Origin: an uncultured Clostridia bacterium
Lineage (GTDB): Bacteria; Bacillota; Clostridia; Oscillospirales; Acutalibacteraceae
Assembly: GCA_937884995.1 (NCBI GenBank)
Contig: CAKZZL010000014.1
Span: 46,574-110,573 of the forward strand
Length of the DNA stretch: 64,000 bases
Direction of reading: 5' to 3'
In this document: piece by piece, positions 17,735 to 26,916 of the stretch
Numbering within the stretch: the first letter of the stretch is position 1
How the letters are laid out: each line of letters starts with the position of its first letter
Made by a program: the position numbers and the translations under genes
Notes under the pieces: model-generated
What the model saw: the letters and a program-made list of their open reading frames with translations, nothing else
The model's database searches: none
What the model was told of the DNA's origin: nothing

Positions 17735-18469
17735 TCAATAAATTACTTTATTAAGGTAAAGCCCATGTGCCGGTGCCGTGACACCGGCTTTGTTTCTGTC
17801 TTTGCTTTCTATGATATCTATTAATGATGAAGGATCTATTTTACCATTTGATATATCCAAAAGAGTACCGACAATAATCCTTACCATGTTATACAGGAAT
17901 CCGTCTCCCCGAATTTTCACCTTGACAAGTTCATTTTCTCTTTCCAGCGATATATCATAAATGGTTCTTGTCTTATCTTCTACATCTGATCCTGCATTGC
18001 AAAATGCAGAAAAATCATGTTTCCCCTTAAATATTTGAACTATCTCATTAAGATATTTTTCATCAAGTTTATAGCTATATAAAAGTGCTCTTTTTTCGTA
18101 AAATGGATTTCTGTATTTCCCGTTATATATCAAGTAGATATACTCTTTTTCTTTTGCATCGAATCTTGCATGAAATGAATCATCCACTTCTTTGCATCCA
18201 TATACAGAAATAGTCGGAGGAAGATAAAAATTCAACGCATTAGGAAAATTAGATGCCGGAATTTCACTTTCGCTGTGCAGATTGCAACAATACATATTGG
18301 CATGAACGCCAGTATCGGTACGGCTGCAACCTGTGATATTTACTTTTTCTCCTGTTACCTTAAGGAAAGCTTCTGTCATTATTTGCTGTACAGTAATATC
18401 GTCTTTTTGTATCTGCCAGCCATGAAAATCAGAGCCATCATAACGTAATTCCAAAAGTAAATTCCGCAT
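17735..18469 (-). CDS. truA: tRNA pseudouridine synthase A
   Basis: TruA converts uridines 38-40 of the tRNA anticodon arm to pseudouridine. The 244-residue protein shows the catalytic aspartate in GCSRTDTGVHA and the family's N-terminal LRYDGSDFHGWQIQ. RIRGDGFLYNMVRIIVGTLLDI-type sequence is present near the C terminus (here VKIRGDGFLYNMVR). I chose the ATG at 18467-18469, with GGAG 8 bases upstream, over a GTG 12 bases earlier. The gene overlaps the end of ecfT by 32 bases, so the two are co-translated. The ecf-truA order is common in Firmicutes. Confidence 0.94.
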   Translation of the reverse strand: MRNLLLELRYDGSDFHGWQIQKDDITVQQIMTEAFLKVTGEKVNITGCSRTDTGVHANMYCCNLHSESEIPASNFPNALNFYLPPTISVYGCKEVDDSFHARFDAKEKEYIYLIYNGKYRNPFYEKRALLYSYKLDEKYLNEIVQIFKGKHDFSAFCNAGSDVEDKTRTIYDISLERENELVKVKIRGDGFLYNMVRIIVGTLLDISNGKIDPSSLIDIIESKDRNKAGVTAPAHGLYLNKVIY

Positions 18470-19280
18470 TATATTCTCCACAATATTTATTTAGCAATAT
18501 AACACCGGCGATGAATGCTATTGACAAAACCAGCATTATATAATCTGACAATCTGAGTTTCAGGGCATTCATGGTTGTCCTGCCTTTGCCTCCGTTATAA
18601 CAGCGGCAGGTCATGGCATAAGCCAGATCATATGCCCTTTTTATTGAGTTAAAAAGTAACGGAACAAATAAAGGAATGAGCATTTTTGTTCTCTTCATAA
18701 GGCTTCCTGATTCAAAATTGGCGCCTCTAGACTTTTGAGCTGACATAATTTTGTCAACTTCATCTATCAAAGTAGGAATAAATCTCAATGCAATTGTCAT
18801 AATCATTGTGACAACATTAAAATCAATTCCTATCTTAGTTAATGGCGCAAACAGGCGGTCAAGCCCGTTTGTCATTGCCGTAGGTGATGTTGTATATGTA
18901 AAAAGAGAAGACATCACAATAAGCAAAGATACTCTTATAGTCATAAAGAGAGCCTGTAACAATCCGCCGCTTGTTATTTTTATTTTCCACCAATCGATTA
19001 GAACGATACCAGATTTAACATATATTATCTGTAAAAGTGATGTTATTAAGATAATCAGAACTATAGGTTTTAATGATTTAAATATCGTCTTAAAAGGTAT
19101 TTTAGAAAATATTGTCAGAAGTATTACTGATAATAAGGTCATGAAGAGTGCAACAAAGTTATTGCACACAAAGACCATAATTATATATACAAGGGTATAA
19201 AAGAGTTTTACTCTCGGATCAAGTTTATGTACCTTTGAATTTAAAGGAAAATATTGCCCTATCGTTATGTCATGTAGCAT
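18438..19280 (-). CDS. ecfT: Energy-coupling factor transporter transmembrane protein EcfT
   Basis: EcfT joins the two ATPases to exchangeable substrate-binding S components for vitamin and metal uptake. The 280 residues have about five or six membrane segments, the family's N-terminal LDPRVKLFYTL motif and the coupling-helix signatures SRGANFESGS (A-R-G type) and CRCYNGGKGRTTM near the C terminus. The second ATG (19278-19280) is spaced better from GGGAGGAT than the first (19286). It lies directly after ecfA2. No S component is in the window, so specificity is open. Confidence 0.93.
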   Translation of the reverse strand: MLHDITIGQYFPLNSKVHKLDPRVKLFYTLVYIIMVFVCNNFVALFMTLLSVILLTIFSKIPFKTIFKSLKPIVLIILITSLLQIIYVKSGIVLIDWWKIKITSGGLLQALFMTIRVSLLIVMSSLFTYTTSPTAMTNGLDRLFAPLTKIGIDFNVVTMIMTIALRFIPTLIDEVDKIMSAQKSRGANFESGSLMKRTKMLIPLFVPLLFNSIKRAYDLAYAMTCRCYNGGKGRTTMNALKLRLSDYIMLVLSIAFIAGVILLNKYCGEYNAEFTFGITL

Positions 19281-20139
19281 CAGCATATCCTCCCTTCAAT
19301 ATTCTCTGAAGTTCGGAAAAAGCCTGATCCACAGTATATACTTTTTCACTCACCGGATAACCAAGTTCCTTAAGTTTTATAAAGACCTGAGTTATCTGCG
19401 GCACAGAAAGACCTATGTCATAAAGAGCCTTGGCATTTTCAAAAATTTCATCAACACTGCCCTGAGAAATGACCTTAGCTTCATTCATAACAATGACTTT
19501 ATCTGCAATCTTGGCTACATCATCCATACTGTGTGATACCAAAACAACAGTCTTGCCGGTTTTATCTCTGTAGTCACGTATAAGACTTAGTATATTTTCC
19601 CTACCCTGCGGGTCAAGTCCTGAAGTAGGTTCATCAAGTATCAAAACATCAGGTTCCATAGATATAACGCCGGCAATAGCTACACGTCTTTTTTCTCCTC
19701 CGGATAAATCAAAAGGATGGCTTTCAAGCATAGCATCACTTATTCCTACAAGTTTAGCTGCATCTCTTACTCTTTTATCAACATCTGCAGTGCTAAGTCC
19801 CATATTAGTCGGGCCGAAAGCTATATCCTTATATACAGTTGTCTCAAAAAGCTGGTATTCGGGATATTGGAAACACAGTCCCACCTTAAACCTTACATCA
19901 AGTGTAAATTCTTTGCTCGAATGTATATCTTTACCATCAAGATATATTTTTCCATAAGCAGGCTTCAAGAGCCCGTTCAAATGCTGAACAAGAGTACTTT
20001 TACCTGAACCGGTATGACCTATAAGAGCAGTTATTTGACCCTTTTCGATTTCTATATTCACATTATCGAGAGCCTTAACCTTAAAGGGTGTGCCCTCGCC
20101 ATAGACAAATGATAAATTTTCTGTCCTTAAAAGGGCCAT
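19270..20139 (-). CDS. ecfA2: Energy-coupling factor transporter ATPase EcfA2
   Basis: This is one of two ABC ATPases of the ECF module. The 289 residues include Walker A GHTGSGKST, Q-loop FQYPEYQLF, ABC signature LSGGEKRR and Walker B VLILDEPTSGLDP followed by the H-loop VSHSMDD. FQYPEYQLFE and a longer C-terminal part are typical of the A' subunit. It overlaps ecfA1 upstream by one base and precedes ecfT. The module supplies energy for uptake and is probably shared among several S proteins encoded elsewhere. Confidence 0.94.
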   Translation of the reverse strand: MALLRTENLSFVYGEGTPFKVKALDNVNIEIEKGQITALIGHTGSGKSTLVQHLNGLLKPAYGKIYLDGKDIHSSKEFTLDVRFKVGLCFQYPEYQLFETTVYKDIAFGPTNMGLSTADVDKRVRDAAKLVGISDAMLESHPFDLSGGEKRRVAIAGVISMEPDVLILDEPTSGLDPQGRENILSLIRDYRDKTGKTVVLVSHSMDDVAKIADKVIVMNEAKVISQGSVDEIFENAKALYDIGLSVPQITQVFIKLKELGYPVSEKVYTVDQAFSELQRILKGGYADAT

Positions 20140-21002
20140 CAGTCTAACCTCGCCTTTAACAAGTTATCAAGAGAAGAAACAAGTTCATCAACAGACAAGG
20201 AATCTCCGTTTAGGTTTATTCCTTCATTTTCAAGTTTTTCAGCCAAAAGTGCTGTCTGCGGAACATCAAGTCCCAGTGCCTTTATTTTTGAAGAATCGTA
20301 GAACACTTCTCTGGGGGAAGCATCCATGACAAGTTTGGATTTATCCATAACTATAACGCGGTCTGCCTCACAAGCTTCTTCCATATAATGAGTAATATAT
20401 ACAACAGTAATACCGATTTTTTTGTTTAAGTTCTTAATGGCATTCATTACATCCCGACGTCCTTCCGGATCCAGCATAGCAGTAGGCTCATCGAGTATAA
20501 TACATCTTGGTCTCATGGCAATAATGCCTGCAATGGCAATTCTTTGTTTTTGACCGCCAGAAAGTTTGGAAGGTTCATGAAGTCTGTATTTATACATACC
20601 TACAATATTTAGGGCTTCATCCACCCTTTCCCTTATTTCAAGAGGATCTATTCCCAAATTTTCCGGGCCGAAAGCAACATCTTCTTCAACTACAGTTGCT
20701 ACAATCTGGTTATCTGGATTTTGAAAAACGACACCGACAATTTGCTTTATTGCTATGTCGTTTTCATCATCTTTAGTATTTAACCCATCAACTATAACAT
20801 CCCCGCTTTCGGGAATCAGAAGGCCGTTGGCAAGTTTGGCTAATGTAGATTTACCGGAACCATTGCGACCGAGAACAGCAATAAACTCGCCTTCGGATAT
20901 ATCGAGTGAAAAGTTATCAAGAGCCAGAGGAAGAACTTTTCCTTCCTCTTCTGTGTTATATCTATATGAAACATTCTTAAACTCGATAATCTTTTCAGCC
21001 AT
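20139..21002 (-). CDS. ecfA1: Energy-coupling factor transporter ATPase EcfA1
   Basis: This is the partner ATPase of EcfA2. The 287 residues show Walker A GRNGSGKST, Q-loop VFQNPDNQIVATVVEEDVAFGPENLG, here abbreviated VFQNPDNQ, signature LSGGQKQR, and Walker B CIILDEPTAMLDP with H-loop ITHYME. The VFQNPDNQ motif is characteristic of the EcfA subunit. It begins 11 bases after the methyltransferase gene and is followed in overlapping fashion by ecfA2, then ecfT. Confidence 0.94.
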   Translation of the reverse strand: MAEKIIEFKNVSYRYNTEEEGKVLPLALDNFSLDISEGEFIAVLGRNGSGKSTLAKLANGLLIPESGDVIVDGLNTKDDENDIAIKQIVGVVFQNPDNQIVATVVEEDVAFGPENLGIDPLEIRERVDEALNIVGMYKYRLHEPSKLSGGQKQRIAIAGIIAMRPRCIILDEPTAMLDPEGRRDVMNAIKNLNKKIGITVVYITHYMEEACEADRVIVMDKSKLVMDASPREVFYDSSKIKALGLDVPQTALLAEKLENEGINLNGDSLSVDELVSSLDNLLKARLD

Positions 21003-21013
21003 ATATATTCCTT

Positions 21014-21877
21014 TTATTTAGTCCATATTGATGATGCCCCGCAAGGCAAGACCAGATTGTTTTCCGAAGTTCTAAGTCCGATTTCGCTGCCTTCTACAAT
21101 GCCATTAAAACGTGGCTTGATAACAGAAGCCAGAATATATTCCATAACCGAAGGTGAAAGGCCTGTCGTATATGAGTTTATAAGAAACATCATAGGATCA
21201 TCGGACAAAAGCTGTGAGCAGCTTTCCACAAATGAATAAATCTCATTTTCCAATTTCCATACTTCTCCGCCCGGTCCGCGTCCGTATGAAGGAGGATCCA
21301 TTATTATGATGTCATATTTGTTGCCTCTTCTTATTTCACGTTGAACAAACTTTATACAATCATCCACAATCCATCTGACAGGTCTGTCTGCAACACCGGA
21401 TGAAATTGCATTTTCCTTAGCCCACAACGTCATTCCTTTTGATGCATCCACATGAACGACAGATGCGCCCGCTTTTAATGCAGATATTGTGCCAGCACCG
21501 GTATATGCAAATAGATTTAAGACTTTTACAGGTCTTGATGATTTTTTTATAAGATCTGAAATCATGTCCCAGTTAACCGCCTGTTCTGGGAAAATACCGG
21601 TATGCTTAAAGCCCATCGTCTTGATATTAAAAATCAAATCCCTGTAAGCGATAGTCCAGTAGTCCGGGATTTTCTTTTTAATTTCCCAATTCCCTCCGCC
21701 GGATTTTGAACGATGATAAATTGCATCGGCATTAGGCCATAATGAATTTTTTTTGGGGGTATTCCATATAACCTGCGGGTCGGGACGAATAAGTGTTATA
21801 TTGCCCCATCTTTCAAGTCTTTCTCCGCAGCTTGAATCAATCAATTCATAATCCTGCCAGTTATCAGCAACACGCAT
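21014..21877 (-). CDS. Class I SAM-dependent methyltransferase (RlmI/RlmK-like)
   Basis: This 287-residue protein is a probable RNA methyltransferase. The SAM-binding motif I is LNLFAYTGAGTISALKAGA, seen as FAYTGAGT, with VVHVDAS as motif II. The catalytic-type motif IV is DPPSYGRGPGG. The pattern matches the C-terminal domain of RlmI-like enzymes (PF10672-type) but without the N-terminal PUA domain. The target nucleotide is not predictable from sequence. Its start overlaps the glmM stop (TAATG). Confidence 0.82.
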   Translation of the reverse strand: MRVADNWQDYELIDSSCGERLERWGNITLIRPDPQVIWNTPKKNSLWPNADAIYHRSKSGGGNWEIKKKIPDYWTIAYRDLIFNIKTMGFKHTGIFPEQAVNWDMISDLIKKSSRPVKVLNLFAYTGAGTISALKAGASVVHVDASKGMTLWAKENAISSGVADRPVRWIVDDCIKFVQREIRRGNKYDIIIMDPPSYGRGPGGEVWKLENEIYSFVESCSQLLSDDPMMFLINSYTTGLSPSVMEYILASVIKPRFNGIVEGSEIGLRTSENNLVLPCGASSIWTK

Positions 21878-23226
21878 TATACAAGCCTTTCTTCTACCAC
21901 TTTTGCAATAGATTCAGCCAAATCTTTAATCTTTTCATAATCTTGGCCTTCAAGCATAACTCTGACTAAAGGCTCAGTACCTGATACTCGCACGAGAACT
22001 CTGCCACTGTCACCAAGTTCATCACTTGCTTCTTTGATAGCATTTTGAACTTCCGGATCTTTATCGAGTCTTTGTTTACCAAAATTGGAAACTCTGACAT
22101 TTATGAGAACCTGAGGATATACTTCCATTTCCGAAGCAAGTTCAGAAATTTTCTTTCCTGTACGTTTCAAGACATTCAAAATCTGAATAGCAGAGAGCTG
22201 CCCGTCGCCTGTTGTTGCATAATCAAGGAAAATAACATGTCCCGATTGTTCGCCGCCGATTACATAATCATTCTCCGTCATATTTTCAAGAACATATCTG
22301 TCCCCTACTTTTGTCTTTTCGCAATGTATATCATACTTTTCACAAAACTTGAAAAATCCCATATTGCTCATTACTGTAACAACGGCTGCATTGTTCTTCA
22401 GTTTGCCGTTTTCTTTCATATACTTGGAGCAAATAGCAATTATCTTGTCGCCGTCAACGATTTCACCGTTTTCGTCGACTATGAGCATTCTGTCAGCATC
22501 GCCGTCAAACGCAAAACCTATGTCGCATTGATTATATACAACATACTTTTGAAGTTGACTCATATGTGTTGAACCGCAATTATCATTGATATTAACACCG
22601 TTAGGCTCATTGTTTATGATATGACAATCAGCGCCCAGTCTTGTGAAAAGAGCTTTGGCTGTAACAGAAGCCGAACCATTAGCACAGTCAAGAGCAATCT
22701 TCATACCCTTAAAGTCACCGTCGGAAGTCATTGCAAGATGGAAGATATAATCATCAACCGCAGTATCTGAAAAATGAATTCTGCCGACTTCACCACCCAG
22801 CATAACAGGCGGAATTTTAGTCTCATCGAGGATAATTTCTTCTATTTCATTTTCGAGTTTATCCGGCAATTTGTATCCATTGCCCTGGAAAATCTTAATT
22901 CCGTTATACTCACAAGGGTTATGTGAAGCTGAAATCATGATACCTGCATCATAGTTGTACTCTTTAACGAGAAAAGCAACTGCAGGTGTAGGCGCTACGT
23001 CTATAACCAGTACATCTGCACCTACTGAGCAAAGTCCCGCACTTATTGCAGAACAAAGCATATGAGATGATATCCTTGTATCCATTCCTATAAGGACTTT
23101 AGGCTTATGTTCCATTTCTTCGGTCAGAACCATTGCGGCTGCACGACCGATTTTCATAGCTAATTCGCAGGAAAGTTCACTGTTTGCAACTCCCCTTGCG
23201 CCGTCTGTTCCAAATAATCTACCCAT
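21877..23226 (-). CDS. glmM: Phosphoglucosamine mutase
   Basis: GlmM converts glucosamine-6-phosphate to glucosamine-1-phosphate for UDP-GlcNAc and peptidoglycan synthesis. The 449-residue length is normal. It starts GRLFGTDGARG; the phosphoserine loop is GIMISASHNP; the metal-binding loop is FDGDADR; the sugar-binding GGEQSGH and the phosphate-binding RVSGTEPLVRV are present. All key residues are intact. It follows ruvB by 12 bases in the same direction. Confidence 0.96.
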   Translation of the reverse strand: MGRLFGTDGARGVANSELSCELAMKIGRAAAMVLTEEMEHKPKVLIGMDTRISSHMLCSAISAGLCSVGADVLVIDVAPTPAVAFLVKEYNYDAGIMISASHNPCEYNGIKIFQGNGYKLPDKLENEIEEIILDETKIPPVMLGGEVGRIHFSDTAVDDYIFHLAMTSDGDFKGMKIALDCANGSASVTAKALFTRLGADCHIINNEPNGVNINDNCGSTHMSQLQKYVVYNQCDIGFAFDGDADRMLIVDENGEIVDGDKIIAICSKYMKENGKLKNNAAVVTVMSNMGFFKFCEKYDIHCEKTKVGDRYVLENMTENDYVIGGEQSGHVIFLDYATTGDGQLSAIQILNVLKRTGKKISELASEMEVYPQVLINVRVSNFGKQRLDKDPEVQNAIKEASDELGDSGRVLVRVSGTEPLVRVMLEGQDYEKIKDLAESIAKVVEERLV

Positions 23227-23238
23227 AACAGTCTCCCA

Positions 23239-24261
23239 TTAAAGCAATGATGTTTGATATTCAAGTCCCAAATGCTTATATGCAAGAGGTGTGGCAACTC
23301 TTCCTCTCGGAGTTTTCGCCAAAAATCCTATTTGCATAAGATATGGTTCATAAACATCTTCAATCGTGATTGCTTCTTCACCTATTGTTGCGGCTATAGT
23401 TTCAAGACCTACCGGTCCGCCGTTGAAATTCTTTATCATGGTTGTGAGCATCAGCCTGTCTATATTATCAAGTCCTATCTCATCAATTTCCATTCTGTTT
23501 AACGCAATCTTTGCATTTTCTTCATTAATAACGCCATTACTCATTACCTGAGCAAAATCTCTTGCTCTTTTTAAGAGTCTGTTTGCTATTCTCGGTGTGC
23601 CTCTTGAACGGGATGCAATTTCAATAGCGCCGTCGTCTTCAGTAAAGATGTCAAGAATTCCTGCGCTTCTCTTTACAATCTGAGCAAGTTCTTCGGGAGT
23701 ATAGAGCTCAAGCCTTAAAATGACACCAAAACGGTCTCTTAAAGGAGCTGTTAACTGGCCGGCTCTTGTTGTTGCACCTACCAAAGTAAATCTCGGAAGG
23801 TCGAGTCTTATAGACCTTGCTGATGGACCTTTTCCTATGATGATATCAAGAGCATTATCTTCCATAGCAGGATAAAGTACTTCTTCAACTGCTCTTGAGA
23901 GTCTATGAATCTCATCGATGAAAAGAACATCGCCGTCATTTAAGTTTGTAAGGAGTGCGGCAAGATCGCCCGGCTTTTCTATTGCAGGTCCACTTGTTAC
24001 CCTTATTTGAACGCCCATCTCATTAGCGATGATACCTGCAAGAGTTGTTTTGCCAAGTCCGGGAGGTCCGTACAAAAGAACATGGTCAAGTGTTTCGCCG
24101 CGGTTTTTAGCGGCATCGATATACACTTTAAGATTTTCTTTTACTTTTTCCTGTCCTATATACTCATTGAGTGTCTTTGGCCTTAATGAGTTTTCTATTT
24201 CTTTATCTGTTTCCGTAAAACCGGGAGTGACAATTCTGTTTTCGTTATTATCAAAATCCAT
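23239..24261 (-). CDS. ruvB: Holliday junction branch migration ATPase RuvB
   Basis: RuvB is the hexameric motor that drives Holliday junction migration together with RuvA. The 340-residue protein has LRPKTLNEYIGQEKVKENL-type N terminus (LRPKTLNEYIGQ visible), Walker A GPPGLGKTTLA, Walker B DEIHRLSRAVEE, sensor GATTRAG and the arginine-finger region RDRFGV, then a C-terminal winged helix with LAKTPRGRVAT. It lies 12 bases downstream of ruvA. The order ruvC-ruvA-ruvB is preserved. Confidence 0.97.
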   Translation of the reverse strand: MDFDNNENRIVTPGFTETDKEIENSLRPKTLNEYIGQEKVKENLKVYIDAAKNRGETLDHVLLYGPPGLGKTTLAGIIANEMGVQIRVTSGPAIEKPGDLAALLTNLNDGDVLFIDEIHRLSRAVEEVLYPAMEDNALDIIIGKGPSARSIRLDLPRFTLVGATTRAGQLTAPLRDRFGVILRLELYTPEELAQIVKRSAGILDIFTEDDGAIEIASRSRGTPRIANRLLKRARDFAQVMSNGVINEENAKIALNRMEIDEIGLDNIDRLMLTTMIKNFNGGPVGLETIAATIGEEAITIEDVYEPYLMQIGFLAKTPRGRVATPLAYKHLGLEYQTSLL

Positions 24262-24272
24262 ATTATTTCCTC

Positions 24273-24860
24273 TTATTTAGACATGTTTTTAAGAGCTTGT
24301 TTGATTATTTCCTCAACTTCGAGCGAAGGATCTATCTGACTTACCGCAAGGCTTGCATCTGACTGGCTGTAGCCAAGAGAAGTAAGCGCTGCGACAGCTT
24401 CGGCAGAACTCGTGTTATTCATTATCTTGCTTACCTCAGTAACATTTTCAACATGTACAGAACTCATCTTATCTTTAAGTTCATTGACAATTCTTTGAGC
24501 AAGTTTAGTTCCTACGCCGTTTGCTTTGGTCAAAGATTTATAGTCGCCGGCAGCTATACTTAATGCAACATTGTCAGGAGTTAAGACTGACAAAACTGCA
24601 AGAGCATATTTAGGTCCTACGCCGGAAATTGTAATAAGGAGCTTAAAACAGTCAAGTTCGGACTTGTCATAAAAGCCATAAAGATCCATCGCATCTTCTT
24701 TAACATTTAAGTATGTATAAAGTGTGACTTTTTCACCAATCACAGAACAACTTCTTGCTGTTGCTTCACTTGTATTGCACATAAATGCGATTCCGTTACA
24801 ATCAACGGCAACATATGCCGGAGAATAATCAAGGACTGTACCGGTCAATGAATAAAACAT
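24273..24860 (-). CDS. ruvA: Holliday junction DNA helicase subunit RuvA
   Basis: RuvA binds the four-way junction and loads RuvB. The protein is 195 residues from the ATG at 24858-24860 (MFYSLTGTV), chosen because GAGGTGAT lies directly upstream. An upstream in-frame extension overlaps ruvC and does not resemble RuvA. The OB-fold N domain, the tandem helix-hairpin-helix (ISGVGPKYALAVLS and ANGVGTKLAQRIVNELK, short forms GVGPK and GVGTK) and the C-terminal RuvB-binding helices (ALTSLGYSQSDA) are all visible. Confidence 0.95.
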   Translation of the reverse strand: MFYSLTGTVLDYSPAYVAVDCNGIAFMCNTSEATARSCSVIGEKVTLYTYLNVKEDAMDLYGFYDKSELDCFKLLITISGVGPKYALAVLSVLTPDNVALSIAAGDYKSLTKANGVGTKLAQRIVNELKDKMSSVHVENVTEVSKIMNNTSSAEAVAALTSLGYSQSDASLAVSQIDPSLEVEEIIKQALKNMSK

Positions 24861-24865
24861 AAAAA

Positions 24866-25366
24866 TCACCTCAAATTCTGAAGTCTTCCCAAGGTGCTTC
24901 CGCTTGCATGAGCATGGCATATCGCCATAGCGAGAGCATCCGCAGTATCATCGGGCTTTGGAATTTTGTCAAGTTTCAGGATAACTCTTGTCATTTCCTG
25001 AACCTGTTTTTTCTCAGCCCTGCCGTAGCCTACAACACTTTGCTTAACCTGCAAGGGAGTATATTCAAATATATCAAGATTGTTTTTTACTGCAGCCAGG
25101 TTTATAACCCCTCTTGCCTGGGCAACATCAATAACTGTTTTTGCGTTGGTGTTATAGAATAGCTTTTCAATTGCCATGGCTTCGGGTTTATATCTCTCAA
25201 TGATTTCATTTACGCCGTCGAAAACCATTTCAAGTCTTTTATTAAAAGGAGTTTTTGCCTCAGTGGTAACAGCACCGAAATCAATGACTTTGAACTTGTT
25301 GGCACTGTATTCTATAACTCCCCAGCCGACTATTGCATAGCCCGGGTCAATGCCTAGGATAATCAT
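24866..25366 (-). CDS. ruvC: Crossover junction endodeoxyribonuclease RuvC
   Basis: RuvC resolves Holliday junctions by paired nicks. The 166-residue protein has the RNase H-like fold with catalytic acids in ILGIDPGYA (first Asp), AIEKLFYN (Glu), and the C-terminal DDTADALAMAICH (two acids). It opens the ruvCAB group on the minus strand and is divergent from the FAD oxidoreductase at 25535. Five bases separate it from ruvA. Confidence 0.96.
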   Translation of the reverse strand: MIILGIDPGYAIVGWGVIEYSANKFKVIDFGAVTTEAKTPFNKRLEMVFDGVNEIIERYKPEAMAIEKLFYNTNAKTVIDVAQARGVINLAAVKNNLDIFEYTPLQVKQSVVGYGRAEKKQVQEMTRVILKLDKIPKPDDTADALAMAICHAHASGSTLGRLQNLR

Positions 25367-25534
25367 GACATACTACCTCACTATAAAATCATTATATTTT
25401 ACCATATACGAAGGAGCTTTTCAACCATTAAATGTCCTTAAAATTACCCTTTTGCTTTCAATTTTCTCTTTTTTCTTCTTGACAAGTGTAGTATAATTAT
25501 ATCCGTTATAATCTGATGAAAGGAAGTATGCAAT

Positions 25535-26890
25535 ATGTCGAAAATAATTGTGGCGGGTGCAGGTATCGGCGGAATTGTATCTGCAGGAAAGCTTGCAGCA
25601 GTCGGACATGATGTAACGCTCTATGAAACCAAAGATATATCGCAGTGCGGGCATGACCAAAAAGATGCATTTGATGCCACAGCCATGGACTTTGCAGGCA
25701 TAGAGATTCCCGACGGATATATTACTCCTCCAAATCAGATAACATATTACTCTAAAGACAAAAATATAGACGGGCTGAGAGTCCCGGCATTGGAAAATTA
25801 TATAAACATAAACGTAGAAAGAAAAACATTATTTAATTACCTATATTCACTTGCATTAAAGGATGGAGTTAAATTTTCCTTTAACACCAAAGTTATCTCC
25901 CCTATCATTGAAAACGATAAAGTTATCGGCATAAAGACAGATAAAGGAGATAAATTTGCGGATATGATAATTGATTCATGCGGAATCGATTCTCCTTTGA
26001 GAACAAATCTTCCGGAATCAATGCTGATAGAAAAAGAAGCAGGAAAATATAACTATATATACTCATACAGAGTTATATATGACAGAAAGGCAAATCTCAG
26101 TGACCCTGTTGATACTTACAGCATTTACTTTATAAGTGACACAGGTTTTGTATGGGAAATAACGGAAGACGACTATGTCGACATTCTCATTGTAGACTTT
26201 AATGACATTTCTTCATTTATGATTTCGGACTCAATGATGCAAATCAGAGAAAGAAATCCACATATAGGAAGAGGAAAAATCAGAAACGGCAGATTTTGTA
26301 AAATACCTGTTCGCCAGCCCGCAGCAGTCTTTGTTGCAAATTCTTATGCAGCAATAGGTGATGCAGCATTCATGACAGCTCCCATTAAAGGCTCCGGAAT
26401 ATCAAATTCCCTTAAAGCCGCAACTATACTTGCTAACGTTATATGTGAAGAAACAGAAGATAATTTCGGCGTTGAACACTTATGGAAATATGAAATCGAA
26501 TATTTCAACCAAGTCGGTTTTAACTCTTGTAAACAGGCACTTATGAAAAACTTAGTTCCGCATATGACGGCAGATGAAATAAGCGAAATATTTAAAAAAG
26601 GACTTATAACCAACGAAGAAATTACCTATATATATTCAAATAATGTTTCTCTGCCGAGACTTATACGAAAAGCAAAAGATAAAATAAAAGTAATAAACGA
26701 TTTACCGGAATTTAAGAATCAACTTTTAATGCTTGTTGCAGCCTATGGCAGATTTGCACTGCTTGATAACACATTGCCTCAAACATATTCAAAAGATGAA
26801 CTTATCAAGTGGAAAAACAGATATAACAATTTCTTTGACAACTTGCTTATTCCAAATCAAGAAGAAAATGAAATCGAAGATGATGAATAA
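25535..26890 (+). CDS. FAD-dependent oxidoreductase (geranylgeranyl reductase-like)
   Basis: This 451-residue flavoprotein has an N-terminal dinucleotide-binding motif GAGIGGIVSAGKLAAVGHDVTLYE, in short GAGIGG...E, and a second FAD motif AAIGDAAFMTAPIKGSGI, the layout of the geranylgeranyl reductase/FAD-binding-3 group. The substrate is unknown. It is the only rightward gene in the first 38 kb, has an AAGGAAG ribosome site and stands alone with a two-way terminator after it. In the 167-base gap from ruvC I see AT-rich -10-like hexamers (25492, 25507) but no well-spaced -35, so its promoter is not assigned. Confidence 0.75.
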   Translation: MSKIIVAGAGIGGIVSAGKLAAVGHDVTLYETKDISQCGHDQKDAFDATAMDFAGIEIPDGYITPPNQITYYSKDKNIDGLRVPALENYININVERKTLFNYLYSLALKDGVKFSFNTKVISPIIENDKVIGIKTDKGDKFADMIIDSCGIDSPLRTNLPESMLIEKEAGKYNYIYSYRVIYDRKANLSDPVDTYSIYFISDTGFVWEITEDDYVDILIVDFNDISSFMISDSMMQIRERNPHIGRGKIRNGRFCKIPVRQPAAVFVANSYAAIGDAAFMTAPIKGSGISNSLKAATILANVICEETEDNFGVEHLWKYEIEYFNQVGFNSCKQALMKNLVPHMTADEISEIFKKGLITNEEITYIYSNNVSLPRLIRKAKDKIKVINDLPEFKNQLLMLVAAYGRFALLDNTLPQTYSKDELIKWKNRYNNFFDNLLIPNQEENEIEDDE

Positions 26891-26915
26891 AAATGTCCCC
26901 ATCACAGGGACATTT
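26891..26915. terminator. Bidirectional rho-independent terminator
   Basis: A 9-bp stem AAATGTCCC/GGGACATTT with a 7-base loop is flanked by A-runs and T-runs on either side. It lies between the convergent FAD oxidoreductase and exonuclease III genes and serves both strands. Confidence 0.85.
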
Positions 26916-26916
26916 T

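Noticed and set aside
25479..25512. TTGACA followed by TATAAT-like hexamers ahead of the FAD oxidoreductase
   Set aside because: Spacings are 7 and 22 bases, not 16-18, so I did not assign a promoter from this pair.
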